A DNA stretch of 64,000 nt from Lysinibacillus sp. PLM2 (GCA_023168345.1 AP025689.1:1610001-1674000); one strand, 5' to 3'. Counted from the first letter of the stretch, positions 28,469 through 37,434 are shown. A program made the numbers and translations. Notes: generated by a model from the letters alone, not told the origin.

Positions 28469-29792
28469 AAATAAGGAATTGAACAATTTAATTCAAAAAT
28501 TCCCATTAATTTCAAAAATGGTTGAGCCAACGAATGTTTTATGGATTAATCCTAAATTAAATCAAAACTTACGTAATGATGTCAGTGTTACTTTTGATGA
28601 AGTGGTTGAAGCAGAACAAAGGTTGCAAAGGTTTGCACCATTTATTGAATTAGCATTTCCTGAAACGAAAAAGTCAAAAGGGATTATCGAATCTGATTTA
28701 AAAGAGATACCTGAGATGAGGAAATTCATGGAAGGGGTAGGTGGTTCTACGATTCCTGGCAAACTGGTGCTGAAATGTGATTATGCTTTACCTATTTCAG
28801 GATCAATTAAAGCCCGGGGTGGAATTTACGAGGTACTCAAACATGCTGAAAAGTTAGCGATTGAACATGGGTTATTAAGCATAGATGAAAATTATACTAA
28901 ATTGTATGAAGAAGAAATGAAACATTTCTTTAGTAAATATAAAATTGCAGTTGGTTCAACAGGGAATTTAGGTTTAAGCATTGGAATTATGGGCTCATCA
29001 TTAGGTTTTAAGGTGACGGTTCATATGTCACAGGATGCAAAAGAATGGAAGAAAAACCTACTTAGAAGTAAAGGTGTAAAAGTGGTTGAATATGAAAATG
29101 ATTACAGTTTAGCTGTTGAAGAAGGGAGAAAACAAGCTGCGAATGATCCGATGTGCCATTTTGTGGATGATGAGAATTCGATAGATCTATTTGCTGGTTA
29201 TGCAGTCAGTGCATTAAGAGTTAAAGAACAGCTTCAAGAGCAAAATATAGTAGTAGATGAAGAACATCCATTATTTGTTTATTTACCTTGCGGTGTAGGA
29301 GGAGGTCCTGGTGGAGTAGCCTATGGATTGAAAGAAATCTATGGAAACCATGTACATATCTTTTTTGGTGAACCAATTCAATCTCCATGTATGCTTTTAG
29401 GTATGATGACAGGGCTACATGATGAAATTAGTGTTAATGATATTGGATTAACGAATATAACAGAAGCCGATGGGCTTGCAGTTGGTAGACCCTCGAAATT
29501 TGTTGGAAAATTGATGGAGGAAGTTTTAAGTGGTTGTTACACAGTTGAAGACAAGTTTTTATTTAAAAGTTTAAGAGCAATGTATGAACAGGAACAAATT
29601 TTCATGGAGCCATCTGCTCATGCAGGGGTTTATGGACCAATCATTTTACTAAATGAAGGTTCAAATTATTTAAGTGATAATAACTTGAATCATAAAATGC
29701 AAAATGCAACACATTTAATTTGGTCTACAGGTGGGGATATGGTTCCAGAAGAACAAAGACAATATTATTTATTAAAAGAAATAGAAAGATAA
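28461..29792 (+). CDS. dsdA: D-serine ammonia-lyase (dehydratase)
   Basis: A 443-aa PLP enzyme that converts D-serine to pyruvate and ammonia. The PLP-lysine motif PISGSIKARGGIYEVL is at about residue 112-127, the glycine-rich phosphate loop VGSTGNLGLSIGIMG follows, and PCGVGGGPGGVAYGLK is the second conserved glycine block. Length matches DsdA. AAAGGAGG 8 bp upstream supports the ATG at 28461, which overlaps the preceding DUF188 gene, so the two are probably co-transcribed. Confidence 0.93.
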   Translation: MNKNKELNNLIQKFPLISKMVEPTNVLWINPKLNQNLRNDVSVTFDEVVEAEQRLQRFAPFIELAFPETKKSKGIIESDLKEIPEMRKFMEGVGGSTIPGKLVLKCDYALPISGSIKARGGIYEVLKHAEKLAIEHGLLSIDENYTKLYEEEMKHFFSKYKIAVGSTGNLGLSIGIMGSSLGFKVTVHMSQDAKEWKKNLLRSKGVKVVEYENDYSLAVEEGRKQAANDPMCHFVDDENSIDLFAGYAVSALRVKEQLQEQNIVVDEEHPLFVYLPCGVGGGPGGVAYGLKEIYGNHVHIFFGEPIQSPCMLLGMMTGLHDEISVNDIGLTNITEADGLAVGRPSKFVGKLMEEVLSGCYTVEDKFLFKSLRAMYEQEQIFMEPSAHAGVYGPIILLNEGSNYLSDNNLNHKMQNATHLIWSTGGDMVPEEQRQYYLLKEIER

Positions 29793-29890
29793 TAAGATCT
29801 TAAAGTTGGAAAATGATGATTTTATAACAGTTCGCACACGCAACAGTTTATATCTAAAGATTCTCCCCGAGGTTAATACACTGCTGAAAC

Positions 29891-29934
29891 AAAAAGAAAA
29901 TGTCCTCGATAAATCATCTCGAGGACAAAATCCC
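29891..29934. repeat. Solitary hairpin related to the 52-bp array
   Basis: TGTCCTCGA (29901-29909) pairs perfectly with TCGAGGACA (29919-29927), followed by AAATCCC. The right arm and following bases equal the core of the array unit at 23.7-24.4 kb (TCTCGAGGACAAAATCC). It sits between two convergent genes and may also act as a terminator. Confidence 0.8.
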
Positions 29935-29942
29935 ACTCTGTT

Positions 29943-30770
29943 TTATTCCCCTTGAATTTCTCTTACAGTTTGTTCCACTTCCTCACGGGACATTTTTTCT
30001 TTCCCTTCTTTTAATGCCTTTAATGTTTTATGGGCAAAGGCGAGAGGAAGCTTACAAAATAGTGAAATCGATCTTTTGTTAATGTCTTTAATATATTGAT
30101 CAGCCATTACTAAGTTTTCTTCTGTATAAGCAAATAGCTCTTCACGAGTCCAACCAGTAGGAATAAAACTGACTCCGCGACCTTTCATATCTTCCATTTG
30201 ATTACGTAAAATATTTACAGCTTGAAGACCTCGTCCGAATCCAACTGCTAGTTCTTTCTTTGTTACAATTCCTTCTTTCCACTCCCATAGGTCAGAAAGC
30301 ATTACACCAACAAGTCCAGCTACATAATATGTATAGTCATCTAAGTCTTCTTTTGTTTCAATTTGCCAATTCGCTTTCGCCCATTTTGCCATACCATAGG
30401 CCATTTCACTAGTTGATTTTTTAAGAATATTCTCAGCTCCAGCAGGTATAAGGCGAATCCAATCTCCTAGGCGTAGTGTTACTTCTGGTAAGAATTGTTT
30501 ATATGGTGCAAGTAGTTCCGCATATTTATCTTCATCAAACACTTGGCCTTCAAGCAGACCGCAAGTATCGTTTAATAATTTATTTTTTATTTCATTTGTT
30601 AGCTCAATATGTTCATTATCTTCAATTTCGTCAATAGCTCGCATCATTAAGTATGCTGCGGCAACGGCAATTTTCAGTTCTTTTTGTAAAAAGGTAATAG
30701 GAATATAAAAAGTACGGCTTGTATCTTTTAAAACTCGCATTGCATCTTTTTGGAGTGCTTTGTCATTCAT
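29943..30770 (-). CDS. Phytoene/squalene synthase family protein
   Basis: A 275-aa trans-isoprenyl diphosphate synthase-fold protein, similar in size to B. subtilis YisP. Aspartate-rich region 1 is MRAIDEIEDNEH (about 43-54). Region 2 reads NILRNQMEDMKGRG (about 186-199), where the usual sequence is NxxRDxxED, so one metal-binding aspartate is an asparagine here. The family condenses or hydrolyses farnesyl or geranylgeranyl diphosphate (squalene/phytoene, or farnesol in YisP). The changed residue leaves the activity uncertain. It stands alone without carotenoid genes nearby. GGAGGAA precedes the ATG. Confidence 0.8.
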   Translation of the reverse strand: MNDKALQKDAMRVLKDTSRTFYIPITFLQKELKIAVAAAYLMMRAIDEIEDNEHIELTNEIKNKLLNDTCGLLEGQVFDEDKYAELLAPYKQFLPEVTLRLGDWIRLIPAGAENILKKSTSEMAYGMAKWAKANWQIETKEDLDDYTYYVAGLVGVMLSDLWEWKEGIVTKKELAVGFGRGLQAVNILRNQMEDMKGRGVSFIPTGWTREELFAYTEENLVMADQYIKDINKRSISLFCKLPLAFAHKTLKALKEGKEKMSREEVEQTVREIQGE

Positions 30771-30989
30771 CTATAAATTCCTCCGTTCGTCACTATCCTT
30801 ACTATCGTACATTAATTTCACTTAAAATTAAAATAGAAACTATCATAAATATACTCCAGTTCAAGAGCTTAAATTAAATTGAATTTTTAATAATTTTACA
30901 AAACCATGTCTATATCATTAAAAATTCTGTACAATGTATTGTGGGCATTAAAAGACTCAAAGCTTAATAGAAAGTTGTAGGTGCTGATA

Positions 30990-32051
30990 TTGAGTCGTAA
31001 TGAAACGTACATTTTTATTGATATTGAAGCGACGTTAATACATGGTAGGCAAAATATTATTGAAATTGGAGCAGTTAAATGGCTTCCTGATGGTACAATT
31101 GAAAAGTTTGAACGATTAATTAGGCCATCGAAATTTAAAAAATTAAATCATCACATTCAAAAGTTAACAGGGATTACAACCGATGAAATTTTAAGTGCAT
31201 CCTCATTTGATTCGGTGATTCAAGAATTTATTCGTTGGTGTCAGGGGAATACAATTTTTGTCACTTTCGGCGAATTTGATCGAAAAGTGTTAGAAGAAGA
31301 ATTGACCCGTCATCACATAAATAAAGACTTTTTATATCCTATCGTTGATTTTCAACAAAAATATATGATTGATCATCATTTAAAGGATCAACCTAGTCTA
31401 TCGGGTCTCATGAGCTCATTAAAATTAGAAGTTAAAACACAACATCGTGCATTAGCAGATGCGTATAGTTTATTAAATATATTCGTAGCGCTTGATGGAA
31501 TAACATTAATTGAAAAGCAACGAACAAATGAATTCGCTTTATTGTTAAGTGAAATGAAGCAAAAAGAAACAGTATATGAAGTATCATTTACTCTCTTAAC
31601 AGGCATTGTATCAAATAAAGGTGTTTCCGAATTATCAATCGAATCATTAACAAAATCGTTACACTATAATACTCGTGAAGTTGAGCGTATTTCAAAGGAA
31701 GGCGAACTTCAAAAGGTTCTGGTAAACGAAGTGATCCCCGATCATGATATGAAACAGTTTTTCAATAGTATAGTTAACAAAATACACAGTAAAGTATTAA
31801 TTACAAGAAGTGGTTTAAAACAAATTTCTAAAATTTTCCGCTTACATAATTGTTCAATTCCTAAAACAGAGGTTATGACATTGCAGCAGCTTTTAAAAGA
31901 TGAAGATTTGATAAGTTTATTTACAATGGATGGGCAATCAATTGCTGCATATGAGAAGAAATTACAGCATTTAATAAATGTTTATCAGAAAAATATCATT
32001 GACGAGTTTATGAAAAGAAACTTATTTTATAAAGAAGCAGTACAAGTCTAA
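30990..32051 (+). CDS. DEDDh exonuclease-domain protein with unknown C-terminal half
   Basis: A 353-aa protein. Residues about 1-170 form a DnaQ-like 3'-5' exonuclease domain: FIDIEATL (Exo I), VTFGEFDRKVL (Exo II) and HRALADAYSLL (Exo III with the catalytic His), related to KapD/ERI-1 type nucleases. The remaining 180 residues match nothing I recognise and look helical. The frame opens with GTG at 30981, but AGGTG at 30979-30983 suits the TTG at 30990. It is divergent from the phytoene synthase-like gene. Confidence 0.8.
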   Translation: MSRNETYIFIDIEATLIHGRQNIIEIGAVKWLPDGTIEKFERLIRPSKFKKLNHHIQKLTGITTDEILSASSFDSVIQEFIRWCQGNTIFVTFGEFDRKVLEEELTRHHINKDFLYPIVDFQQKYMIDHHLKDQPSLSGLMSSLKLEVKTQHRALADAYSLLNIFVALDGITLIEKQRTNEFALLLSEMKQKETVYEVSFTLLTGIVSNKGVSELSIESLTKSLHYNTREVERISKEGELQKVLVNEVIPDHDMKQFFNSIVNKIHSKVLITRSGLKQISKIFRLHNCSIPKTEVMTLQQLLKDEDLISLFTMDGQSIAAYEKKLQHLINVYQKNIIDEFMKRNLFYKEAVQV

Positions 32052-32183
32052 ACTGTACTGATAATTTCCAAAGGAATGGAGGTTCTCCCGGATTAGGTTC
32101 ATCAACTAAGCAGTAAGGTTGCAATAATAAACTAAGAAAGTTACAGTTTTAGAGAGGGAGTAACCAAAAGGAGAAAGTAAGTA
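32052..32183 (+). other. Leader region of coaW
   Basis: 132 bp with runs such as GGAGGTTCTCCC that could fold. I matched it to no riboswitch family and saw no terminator stem. AAAGGAGAAAG near 32170 is the coaW ribosome binding site. Confidence 0.4.
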
Positions 32184-33014
32184 ATGCAAAAAGTCATAGG
32201 AATTGATGCAGGCGGTACCTTAACAAAGCTAGCTTTTATCAACGAAAAAAATGAGCTTCAATATAAAGTATTTCCATCAAATAATTTTTCCTTAGTGAAG
32301 GATTGGATTGAATCAAATCCACAAATAGAAGAAATTGGTTTAACAGGTGGACGAACAGAGCAATTATTAAAGGTGCTCAAAACAATGAAATCTATTGAAT
32401 ACATAGTTGAATTTGAAGCTACGATTAAAGGTGTAAAATATCTATTAGAACAAGAAGGTCATCATTTAGATAAAAGTATTATTACAAATATTGGAACTGG
32501 AACATCAATCCACTATATGGAAGGTAATTTCCATACACGTGTCGGTGGAACTGGGGTTGGTGGAGGAACGTTAACAGGGCTTTCTACGATTATGACAGGC
32601 GTTTCTAATTTTGGTGAAATCGTTGAAAGGGCTTCATTAGGAAGTCGGGAAAACATTGACTTATTTGTAAAAGATATTTTCCAAGGAATGGAAGCTCCTA
32701 TTGAAGGACATTTAACAGCGAGTAATTTTGGTAATGTTAGTATTATGAATAATACGAAAATCGAACCAAATAATTTGCTTGCGACAATACAGGCGCTAGT
32801 TGGAGAAGTAATTACTACATTAAGTATACAATTTGCTGAGCAAAAAGAATGTGAGCATATTATATACATTGGATCTACATTAATGAATAATGAATACTTA
32901 AAAAAAGTTATTGGGAATTATACGATTTTAAAGAAACATAAACCCATTTTCTTAACTAATAGTGGTTATGCTGGAGCATTAGGTGCTTTATTAAATAAAA
33001 GTAATGAAAAATAA
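32184..33014 (+). CDS. coaW: Type II pantothenate kinase
   Basis: A 276-aa ASKHA-fold kinase catalysing the first step of coenzyme A synthesis (pantothenate to phosphopantothenate). Motifs: GIDAGGTLTKLAF (phosphate 1), EIGLTGGRTEQL, NIGTGTSIHYME and GGTGVGGGTLTGLSTI. The size and motif set match Staphylococcus CoaW, a CoA-feedback-resistant type, rather than CoaA or CoaX. A CoaB-like gene lies 3 kb downstream on the same strand. A terminator follows. Confidence 0.9.
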   Translation: MQKVIGIDAGGTLTKLAFINEKNELQYKVFPSNNFSLVKDWIESNPQIEEIGLTGGRTEQLLKVLKTMKSIEYIVEFEATIKGVKYLLEQEGHHLDKSIITNIGTGTSIHYMEGNFHTRVGGTGVGGGTLTGLSTIMTGVSNFGEIVERASLGSRENIDLFVKDIFQGMEAPIEGHLTASNFGNVSIMNNTKIEPNNLLATIQALVGEVITTLSIQFAEQKECEHIIYIGSTLMNNEYLKKVIGNYTILKKHKPIFLTNSGYAGALGALLNKSNEK

Positions 33015-33064
33015 CAAATGGATACCTTAAGGCAGAACATATGTCAAAAGGTATCCATTTCTAT
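33015..33064 (+). terminator. coaW terminator
   Basis: AAATGGATACCTT pairs with AAGGTATCCATTT across an 18-19-base loop and is followed by a T-rich tail. Confidence 0.75.
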
Positions 33065-33213
33065 TTATAAGTATGTGTGTATCGGTAATATATTATTTTT
33101 TATTATCATGTTATGACCTTGTTTATTTTGTGGGAAAATAGTTTTAAATAAGTATAACAATTTCTAAAATTTGTTTATACCAATATTGAATTTCTTGCAT
33201 AGCATATAAATAA

Positions 33214-33612
33214 CTAATTGTTTTGTTTGCCTTTTAATATGGCATGACGAGCTAAAGTATCTGCCGCTTTATTTTGGTTATCCGGGATCCATTTAATAAA
33301 AAACAAATCAAATTCATTTGAGAGCTGAAGGGCCTTTTCAAGTAATGGTTTATATTCTTCACTTTTAACATATTGTTTCTCCATTGAAGACACAACAATT
33401 TTTGAGTCTGAACGAACTGAAACAATGCTAGTTTTTAACTTTAAGGCTTCCTCTAAGCCGCGTATTAAAGCTTTGAACTCGGCAATATGATTATTTGTTT
33501 CACCTATATATTCACTAATTTGAATTAAGTGACCTTCACCCTTTATAAAAATACCTATTCCACTTGGACCAGGATTTCCAGAACTTGCACCATCTATATA
33601 CACTTCTAACAT
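33214..33612 (-). CDS. RNase H-like protein (YpdQ/YpeP type)
   Basis: A 132-aa protein with the RNase HI fold: YIDGASSGNPGPSG (first catalytic Asp), HIAEFKALIRGLEEAL (Glu), VRSDSKIVV (Asp) and QNKAADTLARHA (last Asp). All four acidic positions appear present, so it is probably an active RNA-DNA hybrid nuclease. It lacks the basic protrusion of E. coli RNase HI. An ATG at 33618 directly touches the ribosome binding site; the ATG at 33612 is better spaced. In B. subtilis related genes lie next to ypeQ, as here. Confidence 0.85.
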   Translation of the reverse strand: MLEVYIDGASSGNPGPSGIGIFIKGEGHLIQISEYIGETNNHIAEFKALIRGLEEALKLKTSIVSVRSDSKIVVSSMEKQYVKSEEYKPLLEKALQLSNEFDLFFIKWIPDNQNKAADTLARHAILKGKQNN

Positions 33613-33771
33613 ATACATCCCTACTTTTTCTTGAAATAAAATTCATTAATTTAAGCATATTATAACTTATTGCATATAAAAATTTACAACTGCTTATAGA
33701 GCAACTTCGTTTTTGACAAATAAAAACTTTAAATTGTAATATGGAAATACGTTATGTAAAGGGGGAGCTTT

Positions 33772-33966
33772 GTGAATAAAAATACCGTTATAAAAGATAT
33801 AGATGAACTGACAGACACATACTGCAACGAGTGCCCTATAAAACGCGAATTAAGAAATACTCGGGGGAAGTCGGGTGCCCATCGTTTTTGCATAGAACAA
33901 TGCTCTGTTGGAGAAAAGCTTCAGTTTTTAGGGAATGAATTAATGAAAATTTACGAAAGAAAATAA
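33772..33966 (+). CDS. ypeQ: YpeQ-like zinc-finger protein
   Basis: A 64-aa protein with a probable zinc site made of CNEC (residues about 18-21) and HRFCIEQC (about 37-44). Size, cysteine pattern and neighbourhood match B. subtilis YpeQ, whose role is unknown. AAAGGGGGAGC precedes the GTG start. A strong promoter for a small RNA begins 38 bp after the stop. Confidence 0.8.
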   Translation: MNKNTVIKDIDELTDTYCNECPIKRELRNTRGKSGAHRFCIEQCSVGEKLQFLGNELMKIYERK

Positions 33967-34003
33967 TAAAATTTTGATGTAACACAATTATTTTAATAGA
34001 TAA

Positions 34004-34032
34004 TTGACATCTTAATATAAATTTGATATTAT
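34004..34032 (+). promoter_or_regulatory. Consensus promoter of a small RNA candidate
   Basis: TTGACA (34004-34009), exactly 17 bp, then TATTAT (34027-34032). This is among the best sigma-A matches in the window and no open frame follows it. Confidence 0.85.
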
Positions 34033-34038
34033 CTTTTT

Positions 34039-34154
34039 GTAGCACTAGTACATGCTACAAGGTTGGTTACCTATAGAAAAATGCAGCTTCTCTTACGAGA
34101 GCTGCCTTACATATAAAAAACAACTCAGGATAACTTTTCCTGAGTTGTTTTTCG
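34039..34154 (+). ncRNA. Candidate small regulatory RNA, about 115 nt
   Basis: The segment between the promoter above and a strong terminator folds into three hairpins: GTAGCA/TGCTAC right at the predicted 5' end (34039-34060), GCAGCTTCTC/GAGAGCTGC (about 34083-34105), and the terminator stem AACAACTCAGG/CCTGAGTTGTT (about 34119-34149). No ribosome binding site or frame of useful length is present. I could not assign it to a known family (it is not 6S, SRP or tmRNA by eye). It lies between ypeQ and the convergent EamA gene. Confidence 0.65.
34115..34154. terminator. Bidirectional terminator of small RNA and EamA gene
   Basis: An 11-bp stem with AAAAAA before and TTTTTCG after. It ends the small RNA on the plus strand and the EamA transporter gene on the minus strand. 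Confidence 0.85.
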
Positions 34155-34157
34155 TTT

Positions 34158-35057
34158 TTAGATTGTTTCTTTAATAATTATGTCATTTGATTTTTGAATG
34201 ACTTTTAAAGTTTTAAATTGTTCTAGCTGAGCGATAACATTACCTACAAGTATAAACAATCCGCCGATAATGAGTTGGATCGTTATAATTTCTCCTAAAA
34301 AAATAATTGCAAAAATCGCTGCAAATATTGGTTCTAGTGAAAAAATTAAACCAGTATGTGTTGGTGTCGTATATTGTTGTGCAACCGTTTGACCGATGAA
34401 CCCAAATGCACTACAAAGTACTCCTAAGCCAAGGACAGCTATCCATGAAGAAGAAGTGGATGGAATTTGTGGTGTTTCAAAAAGTAAACAAATACACCCG
34501 CTAATAATCGCTGCAAATCCCATTTGAAAAATACCAAAAGCTAAAGAATCTACATTTTTAGTAAATTTCCCATTCAAGACGATATAAATTGAATAAGAAA
34601 ATGCAGTAAGTAGACAGAAAATATCTCCTACTTGTAAAGTAAGAGAACTATTAAAAGTTAATAGGATGATACCGATCATCGTACAAATGATGGCGATACA
34701 AACTGTACGAGTCGGTAATTTTTTTTCGATTATACTAGTTATAATTGGAACGAGAACAACAGTTAAACTTACTAAAAATCCTGCATTAGCAGTAGGTGTT
34801 GTCATAACACCAATCATAGGAAATCCAATAGCTCCAACAAGGAAAAAACCTTGTATCATACCATATAGGACAATTTTTTTGTCAAGTTTCATTAGTTTTT
34901 TATAAAAAATAAGTCCTGCCAAAATAAATGCAATTAAACTTCGTAAGGCCACTGTATTAAAAACCTCTAACGTTTCTAGTCCCATCACATAAAACATATA
35001 GGACATTCCCCAAAACATCGTGACGATTACTAATAATAAATTTGCTTTTAATTGCAT
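34158..35057 (-). CDS. EamA/DMT-family transporter
   Basis: A 299-aa inner membrane transporter with about ten hydrophobic segments in two repeated EamA halves (motifs such as FWGMSYMFYVMGLE in the first and SLEPIFAAIFAIIFLGE near the end of the second). The substrate cannot be predicted. The frame extends upstream to 35090, but GGAGG lies 7 bp before the ATG at 35057. It is divergent from a LysR regulator, which is probably its controller. Confidence 0.85.
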   Translation of the reverse strand: MQLKANLLLVIVTMFWGMSYMFYVMGLETLEVFNTVALRSLIAFILAGLIFYKKLMKLDKKIVLYGMIQGFFLVGAIGFPMIGVMTTPTANAGFLVSLTVVLVPIITSIIEKKLPTRTVCIAIICTMIGIILLTFNSSLTLQVGDIFCLLTAFSYSIYIVLNGKFTKNVDSLAFGIFQMGFAAIISGCICLLFETPQIPSTSSSWIAVLGLGVLCSAFGFIGQTVAQQYTTPTHTGLIFSLEPIFAAIFAIIFLGEIITIQLIIGGLFILVGNVIAQLEQFKTLKVIQKSNDIIIKETI

Positions 35058-35180
35058 AAAATTTCCTCCGATTTCTATCTCTAGTGACATTATTTAATAT
35101 ATAATTGATTTATAAATTAGTACAACGAATGTTTATAATGGAATAGATGAATTTTTTTCATGCAAATGGAGGGACCTTGA

Positions 35181-36083
35181 ATGAGTTTATTAAAATACGA
35201 AATATTTAATAAGGTCGCTGAAATAGGAAGCTTTACTAGGGCTGGCGAAATACTCGGTTTAACTCAATCTGCAGTTAGTCATGCTATTTCGAGCTTAGAA
35301 AAAGAACTTGGATTCCCATTGATTCATCGTAGTAAAACCGGATTAAAATTAACGAATGATGGACAAACCATACTAAATGCCATAAGACAAGTACTACAGG
35401 CAGAGGAACTTCTTAAACAAGAGGCAGCGAATATAAACGGAGTTACAAGTGGTACAGTGAAGATTGGTACATTTTCAAGTATTTCCTCTAAGTGGATGCC
35501 CATTTTAATAAAAAAAATGGAACAAAAGTATCCAGGAATACGAATTGAATTGCGCGAAGGGGATTATTATGAGATTGAACAAATGCTGATTGATGGAGAA
35601 ATTGATTGTGGGTTTTTGAATGGAACCTATTCGAATCAGTTTCATTTCAAGCCACTATTTCGGGACCGCCTTCTTTGTATCGTATCTAGTAGCAGCCCCC
35701 TTTACTTAAAAAAATCTATAGATATAGAGGAAGTAGAACTAGAACCGTTTATACTAACTTCGTATAGTGGTATGAATGATGTAATGACAGTTTTAGAATT
35801 GAATAATGTAAAACCAACAATTCGATTTGAATTATATGATGAAACGGGAATTGTTTCTATGGTGGAACATGGATTGGGGATTTCTATTTTACCGGAGCTC
35901 GTTATAAAAACGTTGCCTCCAAAGGTGCGAGCAATACCATTAAAACAAAATTGTTATCGTACAATTGGCTTGGCAACAAAACAAAAATTATCCCCAGCTA
36001 CGAAAATTTTTATAGAAGTGCTTTTAAATTGGTTATCCTCTAATGAAAAAATATCACAAATTGAGTACACTAAGGAAATATAA
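35181..36083 (+). CDS. LysR-family transcription regulator
   Basis: A 300-aa regulator with an N-terminal winged helix-turn-helix (FNKVAEIGSFTRAGEILGL...QSAVSHAISSLEKELG, about 7-50) and a type 2 periplasmic-binding-like effector domain (about 90-290). LysR proteins commonly regulate the divergently transcribed neighbour, here the EamA transporter 123 bp away, in response to a small molecule. The ligand is unknown. The next gene starts 28 bp after its stop. Confidence 0.9.
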   Translation: MSLLKYEIFNKVAEIGSFTRAGEILGLTQSAVSHAISSLEKELGFPLIHRSKTGLKLTNDGQTILNAIRQVLQAEELLKQEAANINGVTSGTVKIGTFSSISSKWMPILIKKMEQKYPGIRIELREGDYYEIEQMLIDGEIDCGFLNGTYSNQFHFKPLFRDRLLCIVSSSSPLYLKKSIDIEEVELEPFILTSYSGMNDVMTVLELNNVKPTIRFELYDETGIVSMVEHGLGISILPELVIKTLPPKVRAIPLKQNCYRTIGLATKQKLSPATKIFIEVLLNWLSSNEKISQIEYTKEI

Positions 36084-36111
36084 GCAATTTATTGAAGAGA
36101 CAGGTGATAGT

Positions 36112-36786
36112 GTGAAAGACTTACAGGGAAAAACAGTATTAATAACAAGTGGGGGAACTCTTGAAAAATGGGATCGTGTTCGCGGTCATACAAATTTATC
36201 GAAGGGAACGATGGGTTGCTTTCTCGCAGAAGCAGCGTTAACAAAAGGGGCAAAAGTTATTTATTTACATGGTTATTTTGCAAAACTACCTGAAAGTGCA
36301 AAATCGATGCGAACAATCATGTTTGAAGGGATAGAGGACTTAGCTAAAAAAATGAAAAGAATAATTCAATCAGAACAAGTTGACGTTGTTATTATGGCTG
36401 CTGCTGGATCTGATTGGGTGATTGATAAAGTATATGATCAGTCTGGAAACCTAATGGAGGAAAAGGGAAAAATGCCATCTGATGAACCGCCGATTATTCA
36501 CTTTAAAAAGGCTCCAAAGGTATTGGGGCAGATTAAACAATGGGATAAAAAACTAACTTTAATCGGTTTTAAGCTTGAAGCGACAGATGATATTGATTTT
36601 TTAATAAAACGGGCGAAGATAAGAATGGAATCCTCCAATGCGGAATATATGGTTGCCAATAGCTCAAATTCTTTATATGGAAAAGATGAGCCTCATTTTA
36701 TCATTTCTTCTCATGGCGATGTAACACGAGTTGAAGGGAAAGAAAATACAGCAAATACATTATTTGAAATACTTGCAAATTCTTAA
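36112..36786 (+). CDS. CoaB-like flavoprotein/phosphopantothenoylcysteine synthetase domain protein
   Basis: A 224-aa protein resembling the stand-alone CoaB domain: VLITSGGTLEKWDRVRGHTN is the counterpart of the CoaB nucleotide/phosphopantothenate loop, followed by LSKGTMGCFLAEAA and LIGFKLEATDD near the C-terminal third. CoaB joins cysteine to phosphopantothenate. The CoaC decarboxylase half is missing. It may be a variant CoaB or a paralog of other function; a bifunctional CoaBC elsewhere would favour the latter. The frame opens at 36043, but a GTG at 36112 after AGGTGA begins at the conserved domain. Confidence 0.65.
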   Translation: MKDLQGKTVLITSGGTLEKWDRVRGHTNLSKGTMGCFLAEAALTKGAKVIYLHGYFAKLPESAKSMRTIMFEGIEDLAKKMKRIIQSEQVDVVIMAAAGSDWVIDKVYDQSGNLMEEKGKMPSDEPPIIHFKKAPKVLGQIKQWDKKLTLIGFKLEATDDIDFLIKRAKIRMESSNAEYMVANSSNSLYGKDEPHFIISSHGDVTRVEGKENTANTLFEILANS

Positions 36787-36887
36787 TTTCATCTAAGTTA
36801 AGTTGCATTCTTTTTAAATTCAAAAAATTCTGTGTATAATAATCTGTATTCAATAGAAATCAGATAGGGAAAGAAAGGATTGATGTT

Positions 36888-37403
36888 ATGTCTTTGCAAA
36901 GTGTCCGTGAACATCTGAAAAAGTTTAACCGTGAACAAGATATTCTTGAATATGAACAAATAAGTGCAACTGTTGAACAAGCTGCAGTAGCTTTAAATGT
37001 AATTCCTGCTCGTATTGCAAAAACTTTATCCTTCAAAGATAAAGAAGGAAATGCATTTCTAGTTGTTACCGCTGGGGATGCAAAGGTTGATAATCGAAAA
37101 TTTCGAGATGAATTTGAAGTGAAAGCAAAAATGCTAAATGCAGACGAGGTTGTGGAACAAACTGGACACGTCATTGGTGGTGTCTGTCCTTTTGGATTAG
37201 CCAATGATTTACCGATATATTTAGATAAATCGATGAAACGTTTTTCAACGGTATTTCCAGCATGTGGAAGTATTAACTCGGCAATTGAACTTACTTGTGA
37301 TGAATTAATGGAGTACTCTGGTGCATTAAAATGGGTTGATGTGAGTAAAGATTGGGATGAACAATTAAACGATTCATCAAAATATGAATCTGTTTCTAAG
37401 TAA
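36888..37403 (+). CDS. YbaK/ProX-type aminoacyl-tRNA deacylase-like protein
   Basis: A 171-aa protein of the YbaK/EbsC fold, which hydrolyses mischarged tRNA (for example Cys- or Ala-tRNA-Pro) in trans. Supporting features: the conserved lysine region RIAKTLSFKD, VVTAGDAKVDNRKF and the GGVCPFGL loop near residue 100 (family pattern GGvsPfG). No synthetase domain is present. The start follows AGAAAGGATTG. The VOC-family gene starts a few bases after its stop. Confidence 0.85.
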   Translation: MSLQSVREHLKKFNREQDILEYEQISATVEQAAVALNVIPARIAKTLSFKDKEGNAFLVVTAGDAKVDNRKFRDEFEVKAKMLNADEVVEQTGHVIGGVCPFGLANDLPIYLDKSMKRFSTVFPACGSINSAIELTCDELMEYSGALKWVDVSKDWDEQLNDSSKYESVSK

Positions 37404-37434
37404 AAGTAAGATTTTTGAAAAGGGGGTTATGAAA

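Noticed and set aside
32052-32183. Riboswitch upstream of coaW
   Set aside because: No match to a known aptamer by eye and no terminator or anti-terminator stem.
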